Shown one piece after another: positions 40,706-48,518 of a stretch of 48,518 bases of DNA. Origin of the DNA: Sulfobacillus harzensis (lineage in GTDB: Bacteria; Bacillota; Sulfobacillia; Sulfobacillales; Sulfobacillaceae). Position 1 is the first letter of the stretch. The number at the start of each line of letters is the position of its first letter. The DNA is taken from the NCBI RefSeq assembly GCF_012933365.1, contig NZ_JABBVZ010000021.1, positions 1 to 48,518 on the forward strand, in the 5' to 3' direction. Position numbers and translations under genes: made by a program. Under the pieces are notes generated by a model. That model made no database searches. It saw only the letters and a list, made by a program, of their open reading frames with translations, and had not been told where the DNA came from.

Positions 40706-42598
40706 TTAGCTGGGAATTCGGGTTCTTTCACTAATCCCCGCCAGATAATCGGCCAGCGGTTGAGCGCCCAAGTCCCCCGCTTCGCGGGACCGAACTGACA
40801 CCGTATTGGCTGCCTGGTCGCGGCCTCCCACCACCAACATCTCCGGAATCTTGGCCACCTGTGCCTCGCGAATCTTGTAGCCAATCTTCTGGTTGCGGCT
40901 GTCTACTTCCACCCGCACGCCCTGCTTCCTCAACTGGTCGGCAATAGCCTCGGCGTAAGCGTTCTGAGCGTCGGTAATGGGCAGCACCCGCACCTGTACG
41001 GGAGCCAACCACATGGGAAAGGATCCGCCATAGTGCTCCACCAAAATGCCGAGAAAGCGCTCAATGGAACCCATGATAGCGCGGTGAATCATCACCGGCC
41101 GCTTGGCTTGGCCGTCCTGATCGATATATTCCAGCTCAAACTTCTCAGGCAATTGGAAGTCCAACTGCACTGTCGCGCATTGCCACCGCCGGCCCAAGCT
41201 GTCTACGGCGTAAATATCCAGCTTGGGGCCATAGAAAGCCCCATCCTTGGGATTGATCTGGTATTTGAGGCCCCGTGCCTTCAACACCTCTTCCAGCTCT
41301 GCCTCGGCCCGCTCCCAAAGCGCCAATTCTCCCATGTAATCATCGGGCCGTGTAGACAATACCACCTCGTAAGGCATGTCGAAGGTGCGGTAGACGACGT
41401 CTACCAAGTCCAGTACACCGAACATCTCGTCTCGAATTTGGTCGGGCCGTACAAACAGGTGGGCATCGTCTTGATGAAATCCCCGCACCCGCATCAAGCC
41501 GTGTAACGTGCCCGAGCGCTCATAGCGGGACAGTGGACTATACTCCGCAAGCCGCCAAGGAAGGTCCCGGTACGAATGCATCTGGCCCTTATAGAGCAAG
41601 CAGTGGCCTGGGCAATTCATGGGCTTGACGCCCTGCAGCTCATCATCCCGGTCAATCAGAAATAGATTGTCGCGATAATGATCCCAATGGCCCGACCTCT
41701 CCCAGAGACCGACCCGGTAAATCCATGGCGTCGCCACCTCTTCATAGCCGCGCGCCGACTGCAGTTCGCGCGAAAAGTTTTCCAGCCGCTTGTAGAGGTC
41801 ATGGCCTTTGGGATACCAGAAGACAAAGCCCGGGGCCTCCTCGCGAAAGGTGAAGAGCTCCAACTGCGGCCCCAGCTTCCGGTGATCGCGCAATTTAGCC
41901 TCCTCGATGCGAGCCAAGTGCTGCTCCAAACCCTCCGGGTCGGGAAACGAGGTGCCATAAATCCGAGTCATCATCGGGTTCTTTTCGTCTCCTCGCCAAT
42001 AGGCGCCTGACACTTGGGTCAACTTCAATGCCCCGATGTGCCCGGTAGCGGGCAAATGAGGACCGGAACAAAGATCTACAAACTCCCCCTGACGATATGC
42101 AGAAATCACAGCGCCGTCGGGAATGCGCTCGATAATCTCTTCCTTAAAAGTTTCGCCCCGCTCGTGAAAGAGCTTGAGCGCCTCCTCGCGGGACAATTCT
42201 AACCGCTCAATGGGATAGTTTTCTTGAACGATTTGGCGCATGGTCTCTTCGATGCGCGGCAAATCCTTCTCGGCAAGCGGTTCCGGAAGCCAGATGTCAT
42301 AGTAAAATCCGTCTTCCAGGGCCGGTCCGGTCCCCAATTTGGCCTCCGGCCAGAGCCTTTTGACCGCCTGGGCCAAAAGATGTGCGCTGGAGTGACGAAA
42401 CACATGACGTCCGGCCGAATCCGCGAAAGTTAAGAACTGGACCTGCCCGCCGTCATGCAGCGGCCGGCTAAGATCCACCGTTTGTCCGTTGACCCAAACA
42501 GCCAGTGCGTCTTTCGGCACCTCCGCCAAATCGGCCGCCCGCATGCCCGGTTCCCCTTCCACGGGATGGCCCTCCACTTCAAAATGCAACGCTGCCAT
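40706..42598 (-). CDS. thrS: Threonyl-tRNA synthetase
   Basis: Class II synthetase of 630 residues, homodimeric, charging tRNA-Thr. The order is an N-terminal TGS domain (residues 1-60), the editing domain with RHSSAHLLAQAVKRLWPEA and the zinc-type PHLPATGHIGALKL, and the catalytic core (ATPWIYRVGLWERSGHWDHY, MNCPGHCLLY, MHRAIMGSIERFLGILVEHY). A C-terminal anticodon-binding domain (VRVLPITDAQNAYAEAIADQ) completes it. ATG 42598 has AAGGAGGG six bases upstream. A Thr T-box precedes it. Confidence 0.97.
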   Translation of the reverse strand: MAALHFEVEGHPVEGEPGMRAADLAEVPKDALAVWVNGQTVDLSRPLHDGGQVQFLTFADSAGRHVFRHSSAHLLAQAVKRLWPEAKLGTGPALEDGFYYDIWLPEPLAEKDLPRIEETMRQIVQENYPIERLELSREEALKLFHERGETFKEEIIERIPDGAVISAYRQGEFVDLCSGPHLPATGHIGALKLTQVSGAYWRGDEKNPMMTRIYGTSFPDPEGLEQHLARIEEAKLRDHRKLGPQLELFTFREEAPGFVFWYPKGHDLYKRLENFSRELQSARGYEEVATPWIYRVGLWERSGHWDHYRDNLFLIDRDDELQGVKPMNCPGHCLLYKGQMHSYRDLPWRLAEYSPLSRYERSGTLHGLMRVRGFHQDDAHLFVRPDQIRDEMFGVLDLVDVVYRTFDMPYEVVLSTRPDDYMGELALWERAEAELEEVLKARGLKYQINPKDGAFYGPKLDIYAVDSLGRRWQCATVQLDFQLPEKFELEYIDQDGQAKRPVMIHRAIMGSIERFLGILVEHYGGSFPMWLAPVQVRVLPITDAQNAYAEAIADQLRKQGVRVEVDSRNQKIGYKIREAQVAKIPEMLVVGGRDQAANTVSVRSREAGDLGAQPLADYLAGISERTRIPS

Positions 42599-42617
42599 GA
42601 GATACCCTCCTTAAACT

Positions 42618-42847
42618 AAAAAAGCCCCGGCTCTCGGGGGGACGGCCATGGCCGCGGTTCCACCACCCTTGAACAGAGGTTCCACTTGATGCGCGATATC
42701 GGACGCTCCGCCGACTTAGCTCTTAGGGGTTGCCGGAACTCCGAGGTGGTCTAACAGAAAAGAGCCTGAATCGGCTTTCAGCCGATGACCGATTCTCTCT
42801 CGAGGATTCTCTGCTATCGTCCTCATCATCGTTTCACTATGGATATT
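42618..42847 (-). ncRNA. Thr T-box leader of thrS
   Basis: The minus-strand leader contains the conserved GGTGGAACCGCGG T-box (about 42652-42665) followed by a terminator: CCCCG (42625-42629) and CGGGG (42635-42639) with TTTTTT (42618-42623). Two neighbouring ACC codons (GGT at 42745-42750 on the plus strand) in the Stem I region match a Thr specifier. It senses uncharged tRNA-Thr. Boundaries are approximate. Confidence 0.88.
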
Positions 42848-42853
42848 GACATT

Positions 42854-42882
42854 ATTCTAGAAACTTCGCCGGTCCGTGTCAA
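42854..42882 (-). promoter_or_regulatory. thrS promoter
   Basis: Minus-strand TTGACA (42877-42882) and TAGAAT (42854-42859) are separated by exactly 17 bases, a near-consensus sigma-A promoter. It overlaps the last codons of the upstream ytxC-like gene. Confidence 0.8.
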
Positions 42883-43726
42883 TCTCTCGGCTGTAGCAAC
42901 GCGCACATCCATGGCAAAAAAGCACATTGCCCTCAAAGACCTGCTTTAGTGTTTCGCGGCCCTCGGCATGCAGCTGCCCACGGTGAATGGTAATCCGGGC
43001 GGGCGCCAACGTGACCAATGCGCTGATCAGTACATCGTCCAAAGCCCCTTCCTCGTGGTCCACGCCCTCCAGCATGTCGGTCACCAAATCCTCACCAATT
43101 CGTGTGCCCGACCCATCCTCAAAGAAAAACCGGTTGTCGCGAAATCGAACGTGAATCCACTCCTTGGAGTGGCCGGCAACCTGAACCAATTGACGCAGCA
43201 GACGGACAAACTCCTGATATTCTTGCTCCATGAGAAAAATATCCACCGCGTGATCGATGGCCTCTTCGAATTCCACCCGAATGTCCGGAAGGAGAAAGGT
43301 GCGAATGCCCTCGACTACCACCGTAGAGCTCGATTCTAAATAGCTGAATATCAGTGTGGCGGCCAAATCCAGACGCCCGACATCTTGCTCTCGATCGCTA
43401 TGGAGAAGACTTAACACGTCCTTGACAATCTGACGGTGTTCGTCGGGGTCAAAGCTGTGGTAGCGCCGCGCGAGCAATTCGTCGAGCCAATCTCGCTCAT
43501 GATATATGAGCAAGTACTGAGCTAGCGCCCTGGCCATCGGCCATGCATGACGAATGCGCTCCTCGCCCGAGTCGCTTAGCGTATAGGCGACATGCTGACC
43601 CTGTCGAGATTCCGTCCATTGACCGGCAATGCTTCGCGCCAAGAATTCGCCCAGCCCTTCGCCTAGGACGGGGTGATTGCTAGTCACAACCCAGTGGGAC
43701 ACGCTCTCGCCTGCCTTCCCTGCCAT
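42857..43726 (-). CDS. ytxC: YtxC-like sporulation protein
   Basis: A 289-residue, mostly helical cytoplasmic protein of the YtxC group, known in endospore formers and of unclear function. Its C-terminus carries the expected cysteine cluster (VLFCHGCARC). Position next to thrS is conserved in Bacillus. ATG 43726 starts the recognisable protein; a longer frame upstream overlaps tRNA genes and is not real. The ribosome site is weak. The middle part has a long acidic helix (FEEAIDHAVDIFLMEQEYQE). The family call depends on layout and gene order. Confidence 0.68.
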   Translation of the reverse strand: MAGKAGESVSHWVVTSNHPVLGEGLGEFLARSIAGQWTESRQGQHVAYTLSDSGEERIRHAWPMARALAQYLLIYHERDWLDELLARRYHSFDPDEHRQIVKDVLSLLHSDREQDVGRLDLAATLIFSYLESSSTVVVEGIRTFLLPDIRVEFEEAIDHAVDIFLMEQEYQEFVRLLRQLVQVAGHSKEWIHVRFRDNRFFFEDGSGTRIGEDLVTDMLEGVDHEEGALDDVLISALVTLAPARITIHRGQLHAEGRETLKQVFEGNVLFCHGCARCYSREIDTDRRSF

Positions 43727-43809
43727 GTCTATCCACGATAGTATATGCAGTTTGGGCAGGGCTATTCGACGGCTAGACAACGCGGACTGAAGGGGCGCAA
43801 AATAAAAGA

Positions 43810-43887
43810 TGGTGGGCGGTACAGGACTCGAACCTGTGAACCTCTCGCATGTCAAGCGAGCGCTCTAACCAACTGAGCTAACCACCC
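43810..43887 (-). tRNA. tRNA-Val (anticodon GAC)
   Basis: Cloverleaf on the minus strand: acceptor GGGTGGT pairs with ACCGCCC. The anticodon arm is CTCGC-TTGACAT-GCGAG, giving GAC, and the T-arm is ACAGG-TTCGAGT-CCTGT. CCA is encoded (78 bases with CCA). Confidence 0.95.
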
Positions 43888-43893
43888 AAACCT

Positions 43894-43968
<75 letters not shown>

Positions 43969-43988
43969 GGGATGATAAGGCGAAAAAT

Positions 43989-44063
43989 TGGAGCGGAAGA
44001 CGGGATTTGAACCCGCGACCCTCGCCTTGGCAAGGCGATGCTCTACCACTGAGCTACTTCCGC
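43989..44063 (-). tRNA. tRNA-Gly (anticodon GCC)
   Basis: Minus-strand cloverleaf: acceptor GCGGAAG with CTTCCGC. The anticodon arm is TCGCC-TTGCCAA-GGCGA, giving GCC, and the T-arm is GCGGG-TTCAAAT-CCCGT. CCA is encoded. It is first in the transcript, ahead of tRNA-Cys and tRNA-Val. Confidence 0.96.
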
Positions 44064-44076
44064 GACGACGAAACAC

Positions 44077-44105
44077 AGTATAGCATGGATGCCATCTTCG
44101 GTCAA
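44077..44105 (-). promoter_or_regulatory. Promoter of the tRNA-Gly-Cys-Val cluster
   Basis: Minus-strand TTGACC (44100-44105) and TATACT (44077-44082) with a 17-base spacer, plus the extended TGC before the -10. This is near consensus and lies 13 bases before tRNA-Gly. Confidence 0.82.
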
Positions 44106-44178
44106 GGCATTCGACAAGGCCCGTGCTGGCCTGCACCAATCGTCGCGTCAGGCTTTAAAAAACTACCAGTAGATTTGG

Positions 44179-45945
44179 TTACCGCTGCTCAAGAATTTGC
44201 TTGATAAGCGCGAGAGCTTTTTTCAGTCTTTCTTCCTCGTCCCACGTCGCATCGGGCGCGGCTCCTCGACGGGCCATCCACGCCGCCGTCACTGCGACGA
44301 TAAGCGCTTGGCGGCGCATCCCAAGGGTCGAGCGCTCTGGCGGCGATGCTTGGTGATGCATCATATCCTGCTTTCGAACCAGCACCACGGTTGCGATAAG
44401 GCCCACCGCCACAAAGAGCGTAGCCAACCATACGGTGTCGCGGGTGCTCACCAAAAATGCATGGCGGGCAATGGCCGCAATCTGAGGAAAAATGGCCTGA
44501 TGGGTGTATTGCGGGCCGGCGGACTTTAACCCCAGACTGCCCGCGATGGGGCCGGCCGCCTTGATGCCGTGCATGATGGCCGTTTTGACCGATGCCGGCG
44601 CGTGGGGAATGGTTAGCGCCACCATCGATTGATGAACCGTATGGTTGTAACGGTTGGCTAAGAAGGCCGCTAACGCGGCGATGCCGAACGCCATCCCGGT
44701 TTGCCGAGCCACGTTGCTGGTACCGGATGCCATCCCGATCTGACGCGGTTTTACCGTCCCCATTGCTAGGGCGGAGATGGGTGGATTCACCAAACCATTG
44801 CCAACGCCGATGAGAATCAGTCCAGGGAGCAGCATCGTCCAATCGGCCGCCACCGTGGCATGCCCCAACCGAGTCAAAAACAGGGTGCCTCCCGTCATAA
44901 AGGCCATGCCTAGCGCCAACACCCATTTTGCGCCAATCCGATCGGTGAATCGTCCAGCCAATGGCGCCCCGATCAGGACCAGAGCCGAAAGCGGCAAGAA
45001 GCGCACCCCCGCGCCGAGGGCTGAAAAGCCCAAATAGTTCTGCATGTAGATGCTGAGATAGTACAACAGCGCATAGACGCCAGCGCTCACCGTAAACGCG
45101 GCGATGGCGGAACCCGTAAAACTAGGGATTTTGAAAAGACGCGGATCCAGCATGGGATGGCGAATGCGCAGCTCCCCCACCACAAACGCGACTAAACTGA
45201 CGCCCCCCGCAATGAAGAGCACCAGAATGTAAGTGGAGCCCCAACCCTTGTCATTTCCCCGCATGAGAGCCAATACCAGGCAAAAGAGCGCAATCGTCAG
45301 CGACACCAGCCCGTAAAGATCGATCGAACCGGGATGATGCTCGTCCTTAGACTCATGGATGGCCCATAACCCCAGCAAAATTCCGATGATACCGGTCGGG
45401 ACATTAAGATAAAAAATCGATGGCCATCCGACTTTACTCACCAACACACCGCCCAAAAGCGGTCCTAAGGCTGTTGCCAGCCCCGCCACACCGCCCCAAA
45501 TGCCAAAGGCGGTGCCGCGTTCGCGACCATGAAACGTCGCCGTAATTAGCGACAGGGATAGGGGCAGCATGGCCGATCCGCCGACTCCCTGAATTCCCCG
45601 AGAAATGTTGAGCACATCGGCCCCACTCAGCGACCCCACATGAATATGCGGGGACAACGCACACAGCAGTGAGCCCAGAGTGAATACGCCCATCCCCACG
45701 CCAAAAATCTTTTTTCTCCCAAAAATGTCGCCCAACCGGCTGGAGGTCACCAGCAAGACCGCCACCACCAGCGCGTAGGCATTCACGATCCATTCCAAGC
45801 TGGTATAGGACTCGTGAAGCCCCTTTTGAATGGCGGGCAGCGCCACATTCACCACGGTGACATCCAAGAGCGCCATGAAAAGTCCGAAGGCAATGGCGCC
45901 GAGCGCCCACCAGCGGCGGGGGTCTTCTTGAATCGACGGGGTCAT
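44179..45945 (-). CDS. DHA2-type MFS drug/multidrug efflux transporter
   Basis: A 588-residue, 14-helix proton antiporter of the EmrB/QacA type. The N-terminus ALLDVTVVNVALPAIQKGL and the loop 2-3 signature TSSRLGDIFGRKKIFGVG are diagnostic, with motif C-like GGVAGLATALGPLLGGVL. ATG 45945 has AGGAGA seven bases upstream and overlaps the padR stop as ATGA. It ends in an acidic/basic coil (DATWDEEERLKKALALIKQI), an extension not usual in the family. Probably exports a toxic compound sensed by PadR. Confidence 0.92.
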   Translation of the reverse strand: MTPSIQEDPRRWWALGAIAFGLFMALLDVTVVNVALPAIQKGLHESYTSLEWIVNAYALVVAVLLVTSSRLGDIFGRKKIFGVGMGVFTLGSLLCALSPHIHVGSLSGADVLNISRGIQGVGGSAMLPLSLSLITATFHGRERGTAFGIWGGVAGLATALGPLLGGVLVSKVGWPSIFYLNVPTGIIGILLGLWAIHESKDEHHPGSIDLYGLVSLTIALFCLVLALMRGNDKGWGSTYILVLFIAGGVSLVAFVVGELRIRHPMLDPRLFKIPSFTGSAIAAFTVSAGVYALLYYLSIYMQNYLGFSALGAGVRFLPLSALVLIGAPLAGRFTDRIGAKWVLALGMAFMTGGTLFLTRLGHATVAADWTMLLPGLILIGVGNGLVNPPISALAMGTVKPRQIGMASGTSNVARQTGMAFGIAALAAFLANRYNHTVHQSMVALTIPHAPASVKTAIMHGIKAAGPIAGSLGLKSAGPQYTHQAIFPQIAAIARHAFLVSTRDTVWLATLFVAVGLIATVVLVRKQDMMHHQASPPERSTLGMRRQALIVAVTAAWMARRGAAPDATWDEEERLKKALALIKQILEQR

Positions 45946-46490
45946 TGGCGTGTCTCCTCTCGCAATAAGGCGTTTTCCACCCATTCAAGGCGGGCCATAT
46001 AGGCGGTTGTCTCGTAGTCGATGGCCTGCAGAATGTCGGGCCTCTCCTGATCGGCGATATGCATCTCCTGCTCGACACGGGCTCGCGTCATGGCCAGGGC
46101 GTCCAGCACAAGATCCAACCAAGCTTTGTATTGGGATAAAATGGTCTGGCAAAGTTTAGCCGGCATCAGATGAAACTTACTGAGCTTTATGCGAAAGATG
46201 TCTTCGGTCTCCGCATTGTGCTCCAAGGGCCGCTCCATTAATCGAAGAAACTGTTCCCGTCCTCGATCGGTAATCGCATAGACTTTCTTCGGGCGTCCCG
46301 ATTGAGGTCCGGAGCTCTCCTCTGCCAGAGCAATGAGCCCCTCCTGCTCCAACTTCTGCAACACCGGATAAAGCGTCCCCCAGCTCACCGTCCGCATTGG
46401 TCCTAACACATTGAGCAAAATCTGATGCAGCAAGTACCCGTGCATGGGACCATCCGACAACTCGCCTAAGATGAAGAGTTCGTACATCAT
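45942..46490 (-). CDS. PadR-family transcriptional regulator
   Basis: A 182-residue repressor. The N-terminal winged helix (MMYELFILGELSDGPMHGYL, then VSWGTLYPVLQKLEQEGLI and GRPKKVYAITDRGREQF) is the PadR signature, and the C-terminal Vir-like helices (about 110-180) form the dimer. It overlaps the efflux pump start, so the two are coupled. A palindrome lies in its own promoter. PadR proteins repress such pumps until a ligand binds; the ligand is unknown. Confidence 0.94.
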   Translation of the reverse strand: MMYELFILGELSDGPMHGYLLHQILLNVLGPMRTVSWGTLYPVLQKLEQEGLIALAEESSGPQSGRPKKVYAITDRGREQFLRLMERPLEHNAETEDIFRIKLSKFHLMPAKLCQTILSQYKAWLDLVLDALAMTRARVEQEMHIADQERPDILQAIDYETTAYMARLEWVENALLREETRQ

Positions 46491-46505
46491 TCTCGCCTCG
46501 GATGA

Positions 46506-46533
46506 AATATATCCGTATGATATATCAGTTCAA
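46506..46533 (-). promoter_or_regulatory. padR promoter with embedded operator palindrome
   Basis: Minus-strand TTGAAC (46528-46533) and TATATT (46506-46511) are 16 bases apart. ATATATC (46507-46513) N5 GATATAT (46519-46525) is a perfect inverted repeat covering the spacer and -10. This suits PadR autorepression and joint control of the pump. Confidence 0.65.
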
Positions 46534-46543
46534 AACATAGATC

Positions 46544-46566
46544 AAAAAACCCCCGCAGGGCGGGGG
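46544..46566 (-). terminator. Rho-independent terminator after the 3-hydroxyacyl-CoA dehydrogenase gene
   Basis: CCCCCGC (46550-46556) pairs with GCGGGGG (46560-46566), and on the minus strand TTTTTT follows (AAAAAA at 46544-46549). Confidence 0.9.
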
Positions 46567-46580
46567 GAGGATGGTCGCAG

Positions 46581-47432
46581 CTAAGCATCGTAGTCGTAAA
46601 ACCCGTGCTTGGTCTTCCGGCCCAAGCGCCCAGCCCGCACGAGCCGCCTGAGTACCAACGGGGCCGCAAAGCGGTCGTCGTGAAACTCATTAAACATATA
46701 GTCCATAACATGCAAATCGACATCCAGGCCGGTGAGATCCGCTAAGGTTAATGGGCCCATAGGATGGTTGAGACCCAGCTTAACGGCCTTGTCGATATCC
46801 TCTTTGCTGGCGATTCCTTCCTCATATATCCGCATCGCCTCAATAAAGAGCGGCATGAGAACCCGATTGACGACAAAACCGGGAGTATCCTTTTCCACCA
46901 CAACCGTTTCCTTGCCAATGGTCGAGGCAAACGCGCGCGCCTCTTCCACAGCACCGTCGCTGGTCGCTTCGCCGCGTACAATTTCAATCAGCTTCATGAC
47001 CGGCGCGGGATTAAAGAAGTGCAGACCCAGTACCTGTTCCGGGCGACGTGTGGTGGCCGCGATTTCTGTAATCGACAACGATGAGGTATTTGTCGCCATC
47101 AGCGCGTCAGCTGGCAAAAGCTCATCCAATTTTTGAAACACCGCTTTTTTGACATCCATGATTTCCAGCACCGCTTCGATGGCCAGGGATGCTTCAGATA
47201 CCGCATCCCACTCGGCGGCCACAAGACGGCCCAACACGGCGTCCTTCTCCTCCGCGGTGAGGCCTCCTTTTTCCACCTCGCGCGTAAGCCGCTTGGCAAT
47301 CGTCTGTTGCGCTCGTTCTACCGCGCCTGGCTGGGCATCCAACATCAGCACCCGATATCCGTGCAAAGCCGAGACATGACTAATGCCGCTTCCCATGGTG
47401 CCCGCCCCAATGACGGCTATGGTCTTGTCCAT
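46581..47432 (-). CDS. 3-hydroxybutyryl-CoA dehydrogenase family protein
   Basis: NAD(P)-dependent oxidation or reduction of 3-hydroxyacyl-CoA in fatty-acid or butyrate metabolism. The 283-residue protein has the N-terminal Rossmann motif VIGAGTMGSGI, the active-site ATNTSSLS and the catalytic His138 in GLHFFNPAPVMKL, then PGFVVNRVLMPL. Length is normal for the single-domain dehydrogenases. It follows fabI by 12 bases on the same strand and ends at a terminator. No thiolase or crotonase is in view. Confidence 0.95.
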   Translation of the reverse strand: MDKTIAVIGAGTMGSGISHVSALHGYRVLMLDAQPGAVERAQQTIAKRLTREVEKGGLTAEEKDAVLGRLVAAEWDAVSEASLAIEAVLEIMDVKKAVFQKLDELLPADALMATNTSSLSITEIAATTRRPEQVLGLHFFNPAPVMKLIEIVRGEATSDGAVEEARAFASTIGKETVVVEKDTPGFVVNRVLMPLFIEAMRIYEEGIASKEDIDKAVKLGLNHPMGPLTLADLTGLDVDLHVMDYMFNEFHDDRFAAPLVLRRLVRAGRLGRKTKHGFYDYDA

Positions 47433-47444
47433 TCCTCCGCCTCC

Positions 47445-48224
47445 TTAGAATCCCATGATATGAAAACCACTATCGACATAGAGCACATGCCCGGTAATCC
47501 GCTCAGACCACGGTGATGCCAAAAACACGGCCGCATTGCCGACGTCCTCGGTTGTTATGTTCTCGGCGATGGGTGCACGCTCCACGGTACTGTGCAGCGC
47601 GGAGGAAATGCCCTTCACGCCCGCCGCCGCCAGGGTTTTGATCGGGCCCGCGGAAATCGCGTTGACGCGGATCCCCTCGCGACCCAAATCGAAGGCTAGG
47701 TACCGCACCGAGGATTCCAACGCCGCTTTAGCAACCCCCATGACATTGTAGTTGGGCATGACGCGAATCGAGCCTTGATAGGTCATCGCCATGACACTCG
47801 CCCGGCCCGCATTCTTAAGTGGTTCGTAGAGTGCCCGTACCAAGGCCGTGAGCGAATAGGCGCTTATGTCTTGCGCAAGGTGATATCCTTCTCGACTGGT
47901 TTCGAGGAATCGTCCGGAAAGATCTTCGCCTTTCGCAAAGGCGACCGAATGCACCAGCACATCGAGAGCATCCGTCACATCCCCAATCCGCTCGGCCAAC
48001 GCCGTTAGCGACCCATCGTCAGACACATCCAACGGCGCTACCAGTATGGGAGCATTGGACAAGTCCCCCACCAGCTTGTCCAGATTTTCCTTCAGACGAT
48101 CATTTTGATAGGTGAGAATGAGTCGTGCACCCTCGCGATCAAACGCCCGCGCGATCCCCCAGGCGATGCTGCGCTTGTTAGCAATCCCCGTAACCAGGGC
48201 GGTTTTTCCCTCCAAGAGCCCCAT
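47445..48224 (-). CDS. fabI: Enoyl-[acyl-carrier-protein] reductase (NADH), FabI
   Basis: Reduces enoyl-ACP in the last step of each fatty-acid elongation cycle. The 259-residue short-chain reductase has the divergent nucleotide motif GIANKRSIAWGIA and the FabI active site Tyr149, Tyr159 and Lys166 (TYQGSIRVMPNYNVMGVAKA). ATG 48224 has GGGGAG six bases upstream. The same frame stays open further upstream, but that part resembles no family. Confidence 0.96.
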   Translation of the reverse strand: MGLLEGKTALVTGIANKRSIAWGIARAFDREGARLILTYQNDRLKENLDKLVGDLSNAPILVAPLDVSDDGSLTALAERIGDVTDALDVLVHSVAFAKGEDLSGRFLETSREGYHLAQDISAYSLTALVRALYEPLKNAGRASVMAMTYQGSIRVMPNYNVMGVAKAALESSVRYLAFDLGREGIRVNAISAGPIKTLAAAGVKGISSALHSTVERAPIAENITTEDVGNAAVFLASPWSERITGHVLYVDSGFHIMGF

Positions 48225-48518
48225 TGCGATCTCCCCCTCCACATCATCAACCCCGTATCCTTCGTGATATGTTGGAGGAAATCCTGTCTTTTCGCAAGTT
48301 CCGGAACGGGAATGGTTGATGTGGGCGCGCAATCGGCGAACCAACCACAGCGCCACTGGCGGTGGCCCCAAAACGGGTGAAAAGAGGCGGCGCCCTTCCC
48401 TTTTCCGTCGCAGAATGGCCCCTCGGCATAATAACCATGCCCCTAGCAGCTTGTGTGCGTAGTCGGTCCGCGATGCCGTCGCTCCGCATGTAGAGTAGCC
48501 CGTTAACTCGACCCTCAG
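48225..48518 (-). other. Upstream region of fabI at the window edge
   Basis: About 290 bases with no convincing gene. The fabI frame is open from the window edge (reading ...VELTGYSTCGATASRT..., Arg-rich later) but has no start with a good ribosome site before 48224. GC-rich sequence alone could explain this. I see no promoter I trust. Confidence 0.35.

Overview
The window looks like chromosomal DNA of a GC-rich, aerobic, endospore-forming Bacillota. The evidence is AGGAGG-type ribosome binding sites, two T-box leaders, a SigI/RsgI pair, a YtxC-like sporulation gene beside thrS, the order infC-rpmI-rplT-trmH-pheS-pheT-zapA-mutS2, and a haem-copper oxidase locus. A Sulfobacillus-like lineage is my best guess; this is inference, since no rRNA or other taxonomic marker is present.

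Layout. 1-2.7 kb (+): end of a terminal-oxidase operon (oxidase subunit III, two small or unknown membrane proteins, haem O synthase ctaB), closed by a bidirectional terminator shared with a convergent secreted cytochrome c. 3.3-5.5 kb (+): a cytochrome P450 between two small, possibly related membrane proteins. 5.5-7.7 kb (-): selD and a permease. 7.8-10.2 kb (+): a LysR regulator and an amidase. 10.2-19 kb (-): a catabolic array of glutamate dehydrogenase, methylmalonyl-CoA mutase large subunit, epimerase, acyl-CoA carboxylase beta subunit, a tiny uncalled protein, biotin carrier, PIG-L deacetylase, M55 aminopeptidase and a flippase-like protein. It fits amino-acid and propionyl-CoA turnover, but the B12-binding mutase subunit and the biotin carboxylase are not here. 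19.1-23.5 kb (-): yajC, sigI-rsgI and ruvCAB. 23.6-28 kb: an accessory block with a frameshifted sugar kinase, an MFS carrier, an exported protein and poorly coding DNA, lying between ruvC and yebC, which are usually adjacent. 28-32 kb (-): yebC, a decayed nadE tail, an unusual two-gene split E1/MoeB-like enzyme with a TPR protein, and tyrS. 32-43.7 kb (-): mutS2 (frameshifted), zapA, pheTS with a Phe T-box, trmH-like, rplT, rpmI, infC, thrS with a Thr T-box, and ytxC. 43.8-44.1 kb (-): tRNA-Gly, -Cys and -Val from one strong promoter. 44.2-48.5 kb (-): a DHA2 efflux pump with its PadR regulator, then 3-hydroxyacyl-CoA dehydrogenase and fabI.

Most notable. (1) selD is itself a selenoprotein gene: its real start is 78 bases upstream of the first uninterrupted start and the frame crosses a UGA at the catalytic GUGCK site, followed by a hairpin of SECIS geometry. 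(2) The E1-like enzyme is split so that the nucleotide-binding half lacks the arginine-finger helix, which is carried instead by a separate 104-residue partner. (3) A 53-residue protein hides between the carboxylase subunits. (4) infC starts on tandem AUU codons. (5) mutS2 and the sugar kinase each carry a one-base frameshift, and nadE survives only as a C-terminal relic. (6) Several promoters overlap clear inverted repeats (P450, padR, selD/lysR). All of this is read by eye; no search or folding program was run.
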